From the NCBI RefSeq assembly GCF_025947365.1, contig NZ_CP110012.1, forward strand, positions 4,154,001 to 4,218,000: a stretch of DNA of 64,000 nucleotides, in the 5' to 3' direction. The stretch comes from Flavobacterium sp. N502540. GTDB taxonomy: Bacteria; Bacteroidota; Bacteroidia; Flavobacteriales; Flavobacteriaceae. The notes below the pieces were generated by a model that ran no database searches, was not told where the DNA came from, and saw only the letters and a program-made list of their open reading frames with translations. Shown here in pieces: positions 41,799 to 51,528 of the stretch; position 1 is the first letter of the stretch; the number at the start of each line of letters is the position of its first letter. Made by a program: the position numbers and the translations under genes.

Positions 41799-42621
41799 TA
41801 ATTCCGTTATAGATCATATTTACTGCCAATACAAAGATGAGACAGGCAAAGAATATTCTTAGTTTCTTAGGATTTGTTTTCACGAGAACTTTCGCTCCTG
41901 CCATCGCTCCAAAAAGCACACCGACTACTACAGGCATACAGATTCCGGGTTCGATGTATCCTTTCTGAATGTAAATGACAGAACTTGCCATTGCGGTAAC
42001 TCCCATCATAAAGTTACTGGTGGTAGTAGAAACTTTAAACGGAACTCTCATAATATTGTCCATGGCAATTACTTTAAAAGCTCCGGAACCAATTCCTAAT
42101 AAACCGGACATCATTCCGGCAATTCCCATCATACTGAAACCGCCTATAACATTTTTAGTTCCGTAGTGAACAACTTCACCATTGTGCGTGGGATAAGTAC
42201 CTTCTAATTTTAGTTTTTTAGCCAAAGGGCTAGATTCTAAAACAATATGTTCTTCTTTTTTACGAAGCGAATTGATAGCCGAGAAAATTAAAGTGAGCCC
42301 AAATAAAACGGCAATAAACGAAGTAGGAGCGATGGTTGAAAGCAGGGCTCCGCAAACAGCACCTATTGTGGTGGCAATTTCCAGAAAAATACCCAATCGC
42401 ATGTTGGTGATGCCTTCTCTGACATAAGCTGCGGCTGAACCTGAAGAAGTTGCAATTACAGAAACCAGAGCCGCACCAATTGCATAATGAATGTCAACGC
42501 CAAGAATGACTGTTAAAAGTGGAATTATGATAATCCCGCCACCTAAACCTGATAATGAGCCAATAAAACCTGCTAAAAAAGCACCAAGAATCATAATCAG
42601 GGTAAACGTAAGTACTGTCAT
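41785..42621 (-). CDS. TauE/SafE-family sulfite/organosulfonate exporter
   Basis: A 278-residue membrane protein with about eight helices in two repeated halves. Typical strings are GFIGSLSGLGGGIIIIPLL near residue 25 and GMMSGLLGIGSGAFKVIAM near 175, the glycine-rich repeat of the family. It is thought to export sulfite, sulfoacetate or similar sulfur anions. The cytoplasmic loop around 120-145 is highly charged. It is the first gene of a pair with DUF1634. Confidence 0.85.
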   Translation of the reverse strand: MTVLTFTLIMILGAFLAGFIGSLSGLGGGIIIIPLLTVILGVDIHYAIGAALVSVIATSSGSAAAYVREGITNMRLGIFLEIATTIGAVCGALLSTIAPTSFIAVLFGLTLIFSAINSLRKKEEHIVLESSPLAKKLKLEGTYPTHNGEVVHYGTKNVIGGFSMMGIAGMMSGLLGIGSGAFKVIAMDNIMRVPFKVSTTTSNFMMGVTAMASSVIYIQKGYIEPGICMPVVVGVLFGAMAGAKVLVKTNPKKLRIFFACLIFVLAVNMIYNGINGKI

Positions 42622-42809
42622 TCGTATCGATTTTGTTACCGCTAATTTACGAATTGAAATTGGGAGAGGAACTGTTTTATTTCTTAATTAAAAACTAAAA
42701 GGACATTATCCTAAAGTATAAAGGATGAAAAATAATGCCAAAATAATTCTAACTGATTGATTTTTAAAGAACAATCAGGGAGGTTGATGATGCGCTAAGA
42801 TTGAAGAAC

Positions 42810-43121
42810 TTACTGGTTGTCTTCTATTATTTTTTGCACACTATGGATAAAAGTCTCCGTATCCTTAACATCCTGCTTGATGTATAAATCATATTTGGTT
42901 AATTTATACTGATCAATCATGTCTTTTTTTAAATACTTTATGAGAGATTCGAGTGTTCGGGTATCTTCCTCATTTTGCCTTTTTAATTCCCTTTGTTTGC
43001 TTTGCAAGTAATCCAGACTGTTTTTTAATCTCTCGACATTTAACTTTTCCACTCTTTTCCTTCGTTTAAAATTATTTAATAAACGATATCCCGGGAGGTT
43101 ATTAAGCTCAATATGCCCCAA
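42810..43121 (-). CDS. Unknown small coiled-coil protein, start uncertain
   Basis: A 103-residue frame rich in Lys, Glu and Leu with a predicted coiled coil over about residues 18-65 (RRKRVEKLNVERLKNSL, then SKQRELKRQNEEDTRTL). The only start near the 5' end is a TTG; a stop lies three codons upstream of it. No internal ATG before residue 68 gives a sensible protein. It could be a real small gene or the tail of a decayed longer one. No promoter is visible. The gap on either side is otherwise empty. Confidence 0.4.
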   Translation of the reverse strand: MGHIELNNLPGYRLLNNFKRRKRVEKLNVERLKNSLDYLQSKQRELKRQNEEDTRTLESLIKYLKKDMIDQYKLTKYDLYIKQDVKDTETFIHSVQKIIEDNQ

Positions 43122-43338
43122 AAACCATTACCATTTGAGTTTAATTCCTCCGGAGTATCGTATTTTCATACATACGTTTAAATTGAGAATTTAGATTTGG
43201 GAATTGTTATATAATTTGTATTGCGATTTATAAAATTTGTATTTGAGGTAAGCAGGTGGTTGAAAGCCAAATATTTTGGCCTTTTTGCAGGTAGTTATTT
43301 TTTGAGGTTTTTTTGTTTTGAATGAGTTTTATAAATTT

Positions 43339-43776
43339 TTATTTGGATCGATTGTCTAAAGCGAGATACGTTTTCTCCAAAGAAGAAAGCAATAAGGCTG
43401 CTGCAGCACTTGTTAGAACCGAGTAATCAAAAGGAGCTTTTATAGAGACTGAAACAGCCATGGAGACAGCAAAAAGAAGCATTAAACCTGCAGTTCCCAA
43501 AGCAATGTAACGGGTTTTAAATCCTATGATGAGAAACAAACCAAACAAAATCTCGAAAAAAGTAGCCAAAGCACCTAAGATTTCGGCTAATGATCTGCTT
43601 GCATAAGCATTTAAGGTTTGAGTATAAGTAATAAAATTATCCCAGTTACCCCATGCCACTCCAGGAGCACCAGGGGCACCCCAAAAGCCAAAACGATCTG
43701 CAACAGCGGAGAGCATAGTAACTCCTAAAACAATTCTTAAAATAAAACCTGCCTGTAGTGTAGAAGTTTTTTCCAT
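43339..43776 (-). CDS. DoxX-family membrane protein
   Basis: A 145-residue protein with four hydrophobic helices. RIVLGVTMLSAVADRFGFWG at the start, SLAEILGALATFFEILFGLFLIIGFKTRYIALGTAGL in the middle and a further helix pair match the DoxX/TQO small-subunit fold. DoxX members are linked to thiosulfate:quinone reduction or unknown stress functions. The start is the ATG at 43776; the frame extends nine codons upstream without improving the match. It lies 70 bases downstream of the HxlR gene on the same strand and may be cotranscribed with it. Confidence 0.8.
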   Translation of the reverse strand: MEKTSTLQAGFILRIVLGVTMLSAVADRFGFWGAPGAPGVAWGNWDNFITYTQTLNAYASRSLAEILGALATFFEILFGLFLIIGFKTRYIALGTAGLMLLFAVSMAVSVSIKAPFDYSVLTSAAAALLLSSLEKTYLALDNRSK

Positions 43777-43846
43777 TTGGATCTTTTTAGGTAAAGATAA
43801 CAAGATGTTCTGCTACTTTGATGATTATTTTTGAGACCAAACTATT

Positions 43847-44215
43847 TTAAGAATTTTTAAATCCATCTTCCTTATCCTTGAAGGCCCATGCCGCCATAGC
43901 TTCGATAACAGGCATTAAGCCTTTTCCCGAAGGACTTAAGCTATAGGTCACAAAAGGAGGTACAACCGGTTTAGCTTCTCTAATGACAAGATGATCGGCT
44001 TCGAGCTGTTTTAAATGTTGTATCAGCATCTTTTCGGTAACTGCAGGGATAGCCCTTTTTAATTCGCTGTAACGTTTGCTCCCGCCTGAAAGATGGTAAA
44101 TGATAATGGGTTTCCAATAGCCTCCAATTTTTTCCATAACATAAGTTACAGGACATTGGTCTAAAGCATATTGCTTGTTTTCCTGAATAGTCGATGATTC
44201 TTTGATTGCGGTCAT
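43847..44215 (-). CDS. HxlR-family transcriptional regulator
   Basis: A 122-residue winged-helix protein. CPVTYVMEKIGGYWKPIIIYHLSGGSKRYSELKRAIP is the HxlR opening with Cys21 near the start, a position used for redox or electrophile sensing in related YodB-type proteins. The recognition region is EKMLIQHLKQLEADHLV and the wing contains PPFVTYSLSPSGKGL. It is divergent from the NmrA-like gene at 44297 across 81 bases containing an inverted repeat gtactt-N10-aagtac that fits an HxlR operator. It probably represses the divergent gene and itself in response to oxidants or aldehydes. Confidence 0.88.
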   Translation of the reverse strand: MTAIKESSTIQENKQYALDQCPVTYVMEKIGGYWKPIIIYHLSGGSKRYSELKRAIPAVTEKMLIQHLKQLEADHLVIREAKPVVPPFVTYSLSPSGKGLMPVIEAMAAWAFKDKEDGFKNS

Positions 44216-44234
44216 ATTGCATACTTTAGGGTAA

Positions 44235-44269
44235 GTACTTGTATAAAAGTAAGTACAAATATACCTTTG
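44235..44269 (+). promoter_or_regulatory. Promoter of the NmrA-like gene with HxlR-type operator
   Basis: TTG at 44239-44241, 20-base spacer, TACCTTTG at 44262-44269. The inverted repeat gtactt (44235-44240) / aagtac (44251-44256) overlaps the -33 box and spacer. Confidence 0.65.
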
Positions 44270-44296
44270 TTACAGAACATAAAAAAATAAACAGAG

Positions 44297-45175
44297 ATGA
44301 AAATTACAATTTCAGGTTCATTAGGAAACATAGGTAAGCCATTGACCCAAAAACTTATTGCCTCGGGACATGAGGTAACAGTAATCAGTAGTAGTTCAGA
44401 CCGGGTAAAAATGATTGAAGCAGCAGGAGCCAAAGCTGCGATAGGTTCTGTAAGTGATGCCGCTTTTTTGCAAAGCGCATTTGAAGGAGCTGATGCTGTG
44501 TTTGCAATGACTCCGCCTAATATGGGAGGAGTTAATATCATTATCAATACTACGGAGGCCGGTAAAGCACTTGCAAAAGGCATAGCAGCTGCCGGAGTAA
44601 AACGTGTTGTAATGCTGAGCAGTATTGGTGCAGATTTACCGGGAGGAAATGGTCCAATTGCCGGACTTCATAATATCGAAAAATTGTATGAGTCATTAGA
44701 GAACGTATCGGTTACATATCTTCGTGCGGGTTTTTTCTACACGAATTTGTACCATGATGTTCCAATGATTAAGGGAGCGGGAATTATTGGAGCAAATTAT
44801 CCCTCTAACACTACAATTCCTTTTGTACATCCTGAAGATATTGCCACAGCAGTGTCTGAAGAATTACTTAAAACGATAGCGGGAAAGAACATTCGTTATA
44901 TTGTAAGTGATGTGCGAACTCCGGATGAAGTAGGCAAAACTTTAGGCTTAGCCATTGGAAAACCGGATTTACCATGGATAGAATTTACCGATGTACAATC
45001 TCTTGACGGAATGAAACAAGCGGGACTACCCGAAGAAATTGCTGAATTGTATACCGAAATGGGATCAGGTTTTAGAAACGGTAAAATTGCAGCGCATTTT
45101 TTAGGCGATTATAGTTCTGTTGAAGGACGAATTAAACTGGAAGATTTTGCAAAAGAATTTGCCGCTAAATTTTAA
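44297..45175 (+). CDS. NmrA-like NAD(P)-binding protein
   Basis: A 292-residue atypical short-chain dehydrogenase. Dinucleotide motif ITISGSLGNIGKPLT (a G-x-x-G-x-x-G variant) at the N-terminus; GVKRVVMLSSIGADLPGG in the middle; the C-terminal domain has FVHPEDIATAVSEEL. NmrA-like proteins sense redox state or reduce quinones and are typical targets of HxlR regulators. It lies opposite the HxlR gene with a clear promoter and operator between. The catalytic Tyr-Lys pair of classical SDRs is not apparent. Confidence 0.85.
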   Translation: MKITISGSLGNIGKPLTQKLIASGHEVTVISSSSDRVKMIEAAGAKAAIGSVSDAAFLQSAFEGADAVFAMTPPNMGGVNIIINTTEAGKALAKGIAAAGVKRVVMLSSIGADLPGGNGPIAGLHNIEKLYESLENVSVTYLRAGFFYTNLYHDVPMIKGAGIIGANYPSNTTIPFVHPEDIATAVSEELLKTIAGKNIRYIVSDVRTPDEVGKTLGLAIGKPDLPWIEFTDVQSLDGMKQAGLPEEIAELYTEMGSGFRNGKIAAHFLGDYSSVEGRIKLEDFAKEFAAKF

Positions 45176-45270
45176 ATAGTGAAAGTAAGAAGCTGGTTTT
45201 AGGATCAGCTTTTTTTAGTATTTGAGAATTCTAAAGTGCTATTGACTTTTGATAAGAATATACTGGTTTA

Positions 45271-45316
45271 GTATAAAAATATACCGTTTGTAAGATTCGG
45301 ACTGTATTTATCTTTG
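45271..45316 (+). promoter_or_regulatory. Consensus promoter of the MDR oxidoreductase gene with a small palindrome
   Basis: TTTG at 45287-45290, 18-base spacer, TATCTTTG at 45309-45316, an excellent match to the flavobacterial consensus, 27 bases before the ATG. Just upstream gtata-aaaa-tatac (45271-45284) resembles the gtataaaagtaagtac stretch in the HxlR control region. Confidence 0.7.
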
Positions 45317-45343
45317 TAATAATAGAATTTAAAAATTATAAAG

Positions 45344-46357
45344 ATGAAAGCCATAGGATTTAAAACATCGTTGCCAATTGCTGAAGAAGAGAGTTTTATA
45401 GCATTTGAAACTCCAAATCCAGTTCCCGGAGAACGTGATGTATTAGTAAAAATTAGTGCAGTATCTGTTAATCCCGTCGATTTTAAAATTCGTCAGAATA
45501 GTACAAAAGATACCGTTTTAGAAACTCCGAAGATTATAGGCTGGGATGCTGTAGGTATTGTTGAAGCGGTAGGAGAGAAAGTAAGCCTGTTTAAGGTGGG
45601 AGATGAAGTTTTTTATGCCGGAGATATTACGAAACCGGGCAGCAATGCCGAATACCAAAATATTGACGAACGAATTGTAGGCAGAAAACCAAAGTCCTTA
45701 AGCCTTGAAGAATCGGCAGTCATACCTTTAACCGGTTTAACCGCCTGGGAAATTCTTTTTGACCGCATTAGAATCAATCCTGAAAAAGATAAGGGTAAGT
45801 CGATCTTAATTATTGGAGGGGCAGGAGGAGTAGGTTCGATCGCTATTCAATTGGCCAAGAAAATTGCAGGTTTAACCGTTATTGCAACCGCATCCCGCCC
45901 AGAAACTATAGCCTGGTGCAAAGAGCAGGGAGCCGATTATGTAGTCGATCACCGAAATTTAATTGCTTCAGTTCAGGAAGCCGGGTTTCAACAGGTCGAT
46001 TTTATTTTAGATTTTGTAGATACGAATTCCTATTGGGATATTATGGTCGAATTGATTAAACCGCAAGGACATATTGCTTCTATTACCGGAAGCAGTGATC
46101 CCGTGGCGCTGAATAAACTGAAAAATAAAAGTGCCTCTTTCTCGTGGGAGCTTATGTACACCCGATCGATGTATGAAACTGATGATATGCAGGAACAGCA
46201 TGTTATTCTGAATACACTGGCAGATCTTTTAGATCAGGGCATTCTAAAATCAACGCTAAATGTAACCCTAACAGGTTTAACAGTAGCGAATATTAAAAAG
46301 GCACATGAACTTTTAGAGTCAGGGAAGACTATAGGGAAAATTGCTGTTAAGTTCTAA
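45344..46357 (+). CDS. Zinc-binding-type MDR / NAD(P)H:quinone oxidoreductase
   Basis: A 337-residue medium-chain dehydrogenase-like protein. KISAVSVNPVDFKIRQ and GWDAVGIVEAVGEKVSLFKVGDEVFYAG are the N-terminal catalytic domain; IIGGAGGVGSIAIQLAKKI is the NADPH site. It lacks the zinc cysteines of true alcohol dehydrogenases, so quinone, enal or enone reduction is likely. It is 168 bases after the NmrA-like gene but has its own strong promoter. It ends 18 bases from the convergent LytTR gene. Confidence 0.88.
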   Translation: MKAIGFKTSLPIAEEESFIAFETPNPVPGERDVLVKISAVSVNPVDFKIRQNSTKDTVLETPKIIGWDAVGIVEAVGEKVSLFKVGDEVFYAGDITKPGSNAEYQNIDERIVGRKPKSLSLEESAVIPLTGLTAWEILFDRIRINPEKDKGKSILIIGGAGGVGSIAIQLAKKIAGLTVIATASRPETIAWCKEQGADYVVDHRNLIASVQEAGFQQVDFILDFVDTNSYWDIMVELIKPQGHIASITGSSDPVALNKLKNKSASFSWELMYTRSMYETDDMQEQHVILNTLADLLDQGILKSTLNVTLTGLTVANIKKAHELLESGKTIGKIAVKF

Positions 46358-46375
46358 AGACAAGCAGGGACGCGG

Positions 46376-47080
46376 TTATGAACCTTTTAATATTTTAAAA
46401 ACATATTCTTTGTAGCTTGCCCCGATGGGAATTTCTATGGAGCCAATTTCAACATCATAAGCGGTAAAGGCAGTAATGTTTTTTAAATTGATGATAAAAG
46501 AACGGTGTACGCGAAGAAAATCTTTTCCCTGAAGTTCTGCTTCAATATCGCCGATTTTGTATTTAGAGGTTAGTTTTATGCCTTCCTTCTGATGAACCAC
46601 AATGTAGTCTTTCACACTTTCAATAAACAAAACATTGTCCGTATTGATTTTATGAAATTTAGTACCGCTTCTGATGTAAATAAAACTCTCGAGAGGTGGC
46701 GTTATAATTTTTGTATTGCTTGGGCCACTGATACGTAAATAACGATCGGTGGCTTTAAAGAAGCGATCAAAAGTAATAGGTTTGAGTAAATAATCTACAA
46801 TGTCATGTTCGTAGCTTTCCAAAGCATATTCACGATAAGCCGTTGTGAAAATAATAGCCGGAGGGTTTTTCAATGTTTTTAAAAAATCAATTCCCGTGAT
46901 CTGAGGCATTTTAATATCCAGAAACATCAGATCAACAGCCGTAGTTCTTAATACTTCGGCAGCTTTTAAGGCATTCGGACAGGTTCCTACAATTTCAAAA
47001 TAATCCAGCTTACTGATGTGATTTTGCAGCAGGTTTATGGCCAAAGGCTCATCATCGACTAATAAACATCTTATTTTCAT
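46376..47080 (-). CDS. LytTR-family response regulator
   Basis: A 234-residue two-domain regulator. The receiver (residues 3-118) has CLLVDDEP, phospho-acceptor Asp55 in LMFLDIKMP and Lys in DYLLKPI. The LytTR DNA-binding domain runs from about 140 to the end (FIYIRSGTKFHKINTDNVLFIESVKDYIVVH ... FLRVHRSFIINLKNI). The cognate kinase gene lies four bases upstream, so the two form a LytSR-like pair. The divergent outer-membrane protein gene at 48384 is a possible target. Confidence 0.93.
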   Translation of the reverse strand: MKIRCLLVDDEPLAINLLQNHISKLDYFEIVGTCPNALKAAEVLRTTAVDLMFLDIKMPQITGIDFLKTLKNPPAIIFTTAYREYALESYEHDIVDYLLKPITFDRFFKATDRYLRISGPSNTKIITPPLESFIYIRSGTKFHKINTDNVLFIESVKDYIVVHQKEGIKLTSKYKIGDIEAELQGKDFLRVHRSFIINLKNITAFTAYDVEIGSIEIPIGASYKEYVFKILKGS

Positions 47081-47084
47081 TTTT

Positions 47085-48173
47085 CTAAGCTTGGTTGGAA
47101 TCGTTTTGCAGCTTGATTTCTAAATGGGCTGTAAAATGAGTATCGTTTTTGGTAACCTCAAAAGTATAATTTTCCGGATAAATTTTGTCCAGTTGCTGTA
47201 TGATATTGTTCAGTCCAATTTTACCGTTTTCAGATTCAGTTTCACTCTTCCCAATAGTGTTTTTAACCGTAAAAGTAAAATGATTGTTCTTTAGTTTTAA
47301 ATCAATAACTATAACGGGGGAATCCGTATCTTCTCCGGCACCATGTTTAAAAGCATTTTCTACTAATGAAAGTAAAATTAAAGGCGCAATAACATCATTA
47401 TGGTCGATATCGGTATTAAAAATGACACTGAGCCTTTCGTCATATCGCAATTTTTCAAGTGCAATATAATTGTTAAGCAATGCAATTTCTTGCGAAACAG
47501 GAACATAAGTACTGCTGCAGCGATACAAAATACAATCTAATATTTCAGACAAAACCGCAATTGATGGTGAAGTAATGGGCGAGTTAACAAGGGAAAGCGA
47601 ATAAATATTGTTGAGTGTATTGAACAAAAAATGAGGGTTCAATTGAGCTTTTAGCACTTTTAGTTCCGTTTCTGCTTTTTGCTTTTCCAGTAACAATGCT
47701 TTTTTCTGAACTAAATACTGGTTTTTAACCTGTTTTACAAAAACAAAGAATAAAGAAAGAAAAAAGGATTGAATAAAATACGATCGAAACAACTTTGAAA
47801 TATCTGTAAAGATTTCAAAAATGGACTCCTGTATGAAAGGAGGGGTGCGTACAATAGGTTCCAGCACATAAATGATTATAGTTCGGTTAATAGCCGAGAT
47901 AAGATAACAGCCCACTATAAATTCAAGCCAGACCATACTATGATTTTTGGGCGTCATTAAGCGCGGAAGAATGCGATAGGAAAGGAAATAGGCAAACAGC
48001 ATAGAGAAAAACAGATCGAATGCAATTCCCAGCATTTCATTTGGAATGTTTAATGCAGGATCATCAAAATTGTTTTTACCAAGGAACATAATATACAGGC
48101 AGAACCAAAACACAATATGTGTTGGAACTCTGTGTGCTGAGGAATAGTTGATGAGTTTTTCGAATACTGACAT
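47085..48173 (-). CDS. LytS-type sensor histidine kinase
   Basis: A 362-residue kinase. The N-terminal half has four hydrophobic helices (about 20-35, 50-70, 80-105 and 135-150) and no recognisable ligand domain. The His_kinase block is LKAQLNPHFLFNTLNNIYSL with His181 as phospho-acceptor, followed by a HATPase domain with SLVENAFKHGAG (N box). It signals to the LytTR regulator that follows by four bases. A TAACTTTG at 48181-48188 lies seven bases before the start, suggesting an almost leaderless transcript. Confidence 0.92.
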   Translation of the reverse strand: MSVFEKLINYSSAHRVPTHIVFWFCLYIMFLGKNNFDDPALNIPNEMLGIAFDLFFSMLFAYFLSYRILPRLMTPKNHSMVWLEFIVGCYLISAINRTIIIYVLEPIVRTPPFIQESIFEIFTDISKLFRSYFIQSFFLSLFFVFVKQVKNQYLVQKKALLLEKQKAETELKVLKAQLNPHFLFNTLNNIYSLSLVNSPITSPSIAVLSEILDCILYRCSSTYVPVSQEIALLNNYIALEKLRYDERLSVIFNTDIDHNDVIAPLILLSLVENAFKHGAGEDTDSPVIVIDLKLKNNHFTFTVKNTIGKSETESENGKIGLNNIIQQLDKIYPENYTFEVTKNDTHFTAHLEIKLQNDSNQA

Positions 48174-48383
48174 AGCAGACCAAAGTTAGTATTTATTTAG
48201 AAAGAGAAAGAATGTGTCGACAAACAGGTTCAAAAAAGACATTAACGCCTAAAAAGCGTAGATAAACATCGTTAATACTCGTTATTTAATGGTTTATCGA
48301 TCTGAAAGAACTGTATAGCATGCGCTTAATTTTTGCATACAAGTAAAGAAGAGTTTTGGTGAAAATTATAAACGAAACCAAAA

Positions 48384-50735
48384 ATGAAAAAGCTCATCTT
48401 ACTCATCATCCTTTCTTTAGGCTTTGAGGCTGTGGCACAGACCAATGAATTTACGCTTAAAGGAAAAGTTATGGATTCAAAAACAAAACAATCCCTGTCC
48501 TATGTTACCGTCACGCTGGAATCGTCTGATCAGAAAAAAAGTACGGTTTCTTCTGATGAAAACGGGATGTATGTTTTCAAGAGTCCTCCCGGAAATTATC
48601 AGTTGAAAATCGAATTTATATCCTACAAACCATTCACCGTAAACGCGATTTCACTTCAGAAAGATTTGATTTTAAAAGACGTTTTACTGGAAGAAGAAAT
48701 CAATGAACTAAATGAAGTCAATGTGGTAGCTGAAAAATCGGCTGTCGAACTAAAAATGGATAAAAAAGTATTCAACGTTGGAAAAGACATTCTCTCAAAA
48801 GGTGGAACAGCTAACGATATTTTGAATAATGTTCCTTCTGTAAATGTAGATATTGCCGGGGCTGTAAGTCTTAGAGGCAATAGCGGTGTTACGGTTTTAA
48901 TTAACGGAAAACCATCCATGTTAACGGTCAATAACGGTTTGTCTCAAATTTCGGCGGGGAATATTGAAAAGGTAGAAGTTATTACAAATCCCTCAGCGGC
49001 TTACGAAGCGCAGGGGAGTGCAGGAATTATAAATATCATACTAAAGAAAAACAGTATGCAGGGATTCAACGGTTCGCTGCAGGCAGGAATAGGAAATCCG
49101 GCAAATCATAATCTGAATGCCAATGTGAGTTATAAAACCGAAAAAGTCAATTTGTTTTCCAATATAGGATACCGTTACATTGACGTTTTTGCTTCCAACA
49201 GACAGTTTCAGCGCAATACCAGCAACAACGTAGTAACCACGCTGAATCAATACGATGATATCCGAAGAAATAATAGTATCTACAATATTTACATAGGAGG
49301 AGATTATTACATTAATGCCAAAAATACCTTAACGGGAAGCTACTATCGAGACAGAAACAATAACAATTACAAAACGGCTATTGGGTACGAGTATGCCAAT
49401 GCCAATAATGCAATTGACAGTATCATCAATCGCTACGAAAATTATAAGGAACCAAAGTTTTACAATGCCTTAGAATTAAATTATGTAAAAACATTTGATA
49501 AAAAGGATAAAAAATGGACGACCAGCCTGCAATATGATTTTTGGCACGACGATGAAAATCAATACATCGATCAGCAAAAAACGATGCCTTATGAACCGGA
49601 AGTTTCTAATCTGTACAGCCGCGATATAGAAAGCAGTAACGATATCTTTCTAAAGTCTGATTTTGTAAATCCGATAAACGAAAATTCTAAAATTGAGATG
49701 GGAATCAGAAGCGATTTGCGCGCCATTAGAAGTGATTATTATACGGTTTTGGATGAGGTTTTGCAGGATCAGTTTACCAATAAATTAAAATACGACGAGA
49801 ACCTCTATAGTGGTTACATTCAGTTTGGAAGTAAAATTAAAAAGTTCAGTTATCTGGCAGGTTTGCGGGCGGAATTGTCCGATATAAAAATTGCCGATTC
49901 TAAGAACTTGTTCAGCAACACTAAAAATTACATCAACCTGTTTCCAACCGTTCATTTAGTATACAATCTAACCGAGAAAACAGATTTACAGCTTAGCTAC
50001 AGTAAACGTATTAACCGTCCGAGGTTTTGGCAGTTGAATCCTTTTTCCGGGCTTTCAGATTTGCGCAACCTTACCGTGGGAAACCCTGATTTGAATCCGA
50101 TGTTTACGAATTCTTTTGAATTGACTTTACTGGCCAAACCCGGAAAATTCAGTATTAATCCGTCTGTATATTATCAGCACACTACCGATTTTTTCGAGTA
50201 TATTCTACAGCGCACAGATGAAAATTATTTTGTGAGAACACCGGTAAATCTGGACACCGAAGATCGTTACGGAGCAGAAGTTTCTTCAACTTACAGTCCA
50301 ACAAAATGGCTGAGACTGTCATTGGATTTTAATTACTACAAATTTAAGCAGCAAGGCACTTACAAAGAAGTGGTCTATGATGTGGAAGACGAAACCTGGT
50401 TGTCGGGCTTTCGTTCGGTTGTGAAGTTTCCAAAAATAATTTCAGGTGATTTTAGTTTTAAATACCGAGGTAAAAATCAGGGAGTTCAATCGGTTACCGA
50501 GGCACAGTACTCGGCCAATATTGGTTTAAACAAGGACTTTTTTAACGATAAAATGTCGGTTACTTTAAATGTGAACAACCTTTTCAATTCGCAACTAACC
50601 AAACAAACGGTCAGCACACCGCTCTATTATTTAGAATCAGAGTTTCGTTCGCAGGGAAGGTATATCCGATTGACTGTGATTTACCGTTTCAACCGAAAAA
50701 AGAATGAAGCCGACAGACTTCCGGATTCTGAATAG
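48384..50735 (+). CDS. Outer-membrane beta-barrel protein with carboxypeptidase-like and plug domains
   Basis: A 783-residue TonB-receptor-like protein with signal peptide ending VAQ. A CarboxypepD_reg-like domain covers about residues 22-105 (FTLKGKVMDSKTKQSLSYVTVTL ... LKIEFISYKPF), then a plug with GGTANDILNNVPSVNVDIAGAVSLRGNSGVTVLINGKPS, and a barrel of the OMP_b-brl_3 type ending VIYRFNRKKN. The family is common in Bacteroidota and is believed to import or export poorly known compounds. It faces the LytS/LytTR pair across 210 bases, which may regulate it. Length normal for the family. Confidence 0.9.
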   Translation: MKKLILLIILSLGFEAVAQTNEFTLKGKVMDSKTKQSLSYVTVTLESSDQKKSTVSSDENGMYVFKSPPGNYQLKIEFISYKPFTVNAISLQKDLILKDVLLEEEINELNEVNVVAEKSAVELKMDKKVFNVGKDILSKGGTANDILNNVPSVNVDIAGAVSLRGNSGVTVLINGKPSMLTVNNGLSQISAGNIEKVEVITNPSAAYEAQGSAGIINIILKKNSMQGFNGSLQAGIGNPANHNLNANVSYKTEKVNLFSNIGYRYIDVFASNRQFQRNTSNNVVTTLNQYDDIRRNNSIYNIYIGGDYYINAKNTLTGSYYRDRNNNNYKTAIGYEYANANNAIDSIINRYENYKEPKFYNALELNYVKTFDKKDKKWTTSLQYDFWHDDENQYIDQQKTMPYEPEVSNLYSRDIESSNDIFLKSDFVNPINENSKIEMGIRSDLRAIRSDYYTVLDEVLQDQFTNKLKYDENLYSGYIQFGSKIKKFSYLAGLRAELSDIKIADSKNLFSNTKNYINLFPTVHLVYNLTEKTDLQLSYSKRINRPRFWQLNPFSGLSDLRNLTVGNPDLNPMFTNSFELTLLAKPGKFSINPSVYYQHTTDFFEYILQRTDENYFVRTPVNLDTEDRYGAEVSSTYSPTKWLRLSLDFNYYKFKQQGTYKEVVYDVEDETWLSGFRSVVKFPKIISGDFSFKYRGKNQGVQSVTEAQYSANIGLNKDFFNDKMSVTLNVNNLFNSQLTKQTVSTPLYYLESEFRSQGRYIRLTVIYRFNRKKNEADRLPDSE

Positions 50736-50769
50736 TCTGGAAGTTTAGATTCTTTACTCCAACTGAATT

Positions 50770-51528
50770 TTAGGAATCGAGCCAGTTTTTAAAATTATTG
50801 ATTTCCTTTTTGCTTAGAATAATAGGTTCTGTATCCGGAACGGTAACATTCAGTAAAATTTCGATTTTCTGGCTCGAATGTTTCACAATTTCCTGAACAG
50901 AATGACGGTTGATAATATATTTTCTGTTGATTTTAAAGAAAAGAGCCGGATCGAGTTTATTGATGAGGTCTTTCAAATTATTATTGTACAGATAACTACT
51001 GCCGGAGTTGGTGTAGATAAACAAATGTTTTCCGGTGGCAAAGAAAAAAGGAATCGAAGTGTCATTAACAGAGATCAGTTTATCTCTGTGGCTCACTAAA
51101 AAATGATGCTGAATGTTACTTTGATTCTCAATTTCAACTAAAGATTCGACAACTGAATTGCTGTTAAAGGTTTCTTTTATGTTTTTGTATTTGTACAAAG
51201 CTTCGAGTAATTCTTCCTCTTCGTAAGGTTTAAGAAGATAATCGATAGTGAAATGCTTGAAAACTTTTACTGCATAAGAGTCATAAGCAGTGATAAAAAT
51301 AACGGGGCATGAAACCAAAGCCTGCTCGAAAATATCGAGGCTTTTACCATCTCCCAAATGAATATCCATAAATGCCAGATCAACGGCATTCGCTGCGAAA
51401 AAGGCAACGGCATCCTTTACAGATTTCAGTACTGTAATTTCTCTGATCAGAAGGATAGTCTGCTCTTCCAGAATGTTTTTGAGATAGGTGGAGGCGAGAT
51501 GTTCATCTTCAATGATGACTATTTTCAT
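50770..51528 (-). CDS. Orphan LytTR-family response regulator
   Basis: A 252-residue receiver plus LytTR protein. The receiver has VIIEDEHLAS, Asp55 in LAFMDIHLGDG and the Lys in DYLLKPYEEEE. The DNA-binding part begins near residue 140 (HHFLVSHRDKLISVNDTSIPFFFATGKHLFIYTN ... FFKINRKYIINRHSVQ). No kinase gene is next to it: the flanking genes are the convergent barrel protein and a HisKA kinase on the other strand. The Cache-domain LytS kinase at 61510 is an unpaired candidate partner (inference). Confidence 0.9.
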   Translation of the reverse strand: MKIVIIEDEHLASTYLKNILEEQTILLIREITVLKSVKDAVAFFAANAVDLAFMDIHLGDGKSLDIFEQALVSCPVIFITAYDSYAVKVFKHFTIDYLLKPYEEEELLEALYKYKNIKETFNSNSVVESLVEIENQSNIQHHFLVSHRDKLISVNDTSIPFFFATGKHLFIYTNSGSSYLYNNNLKDLINKLDPALFFKINRKYIINRHSVQEIVKHSSQKIEILLNVTVPDTEPIILSKKEINNFKNWLDS

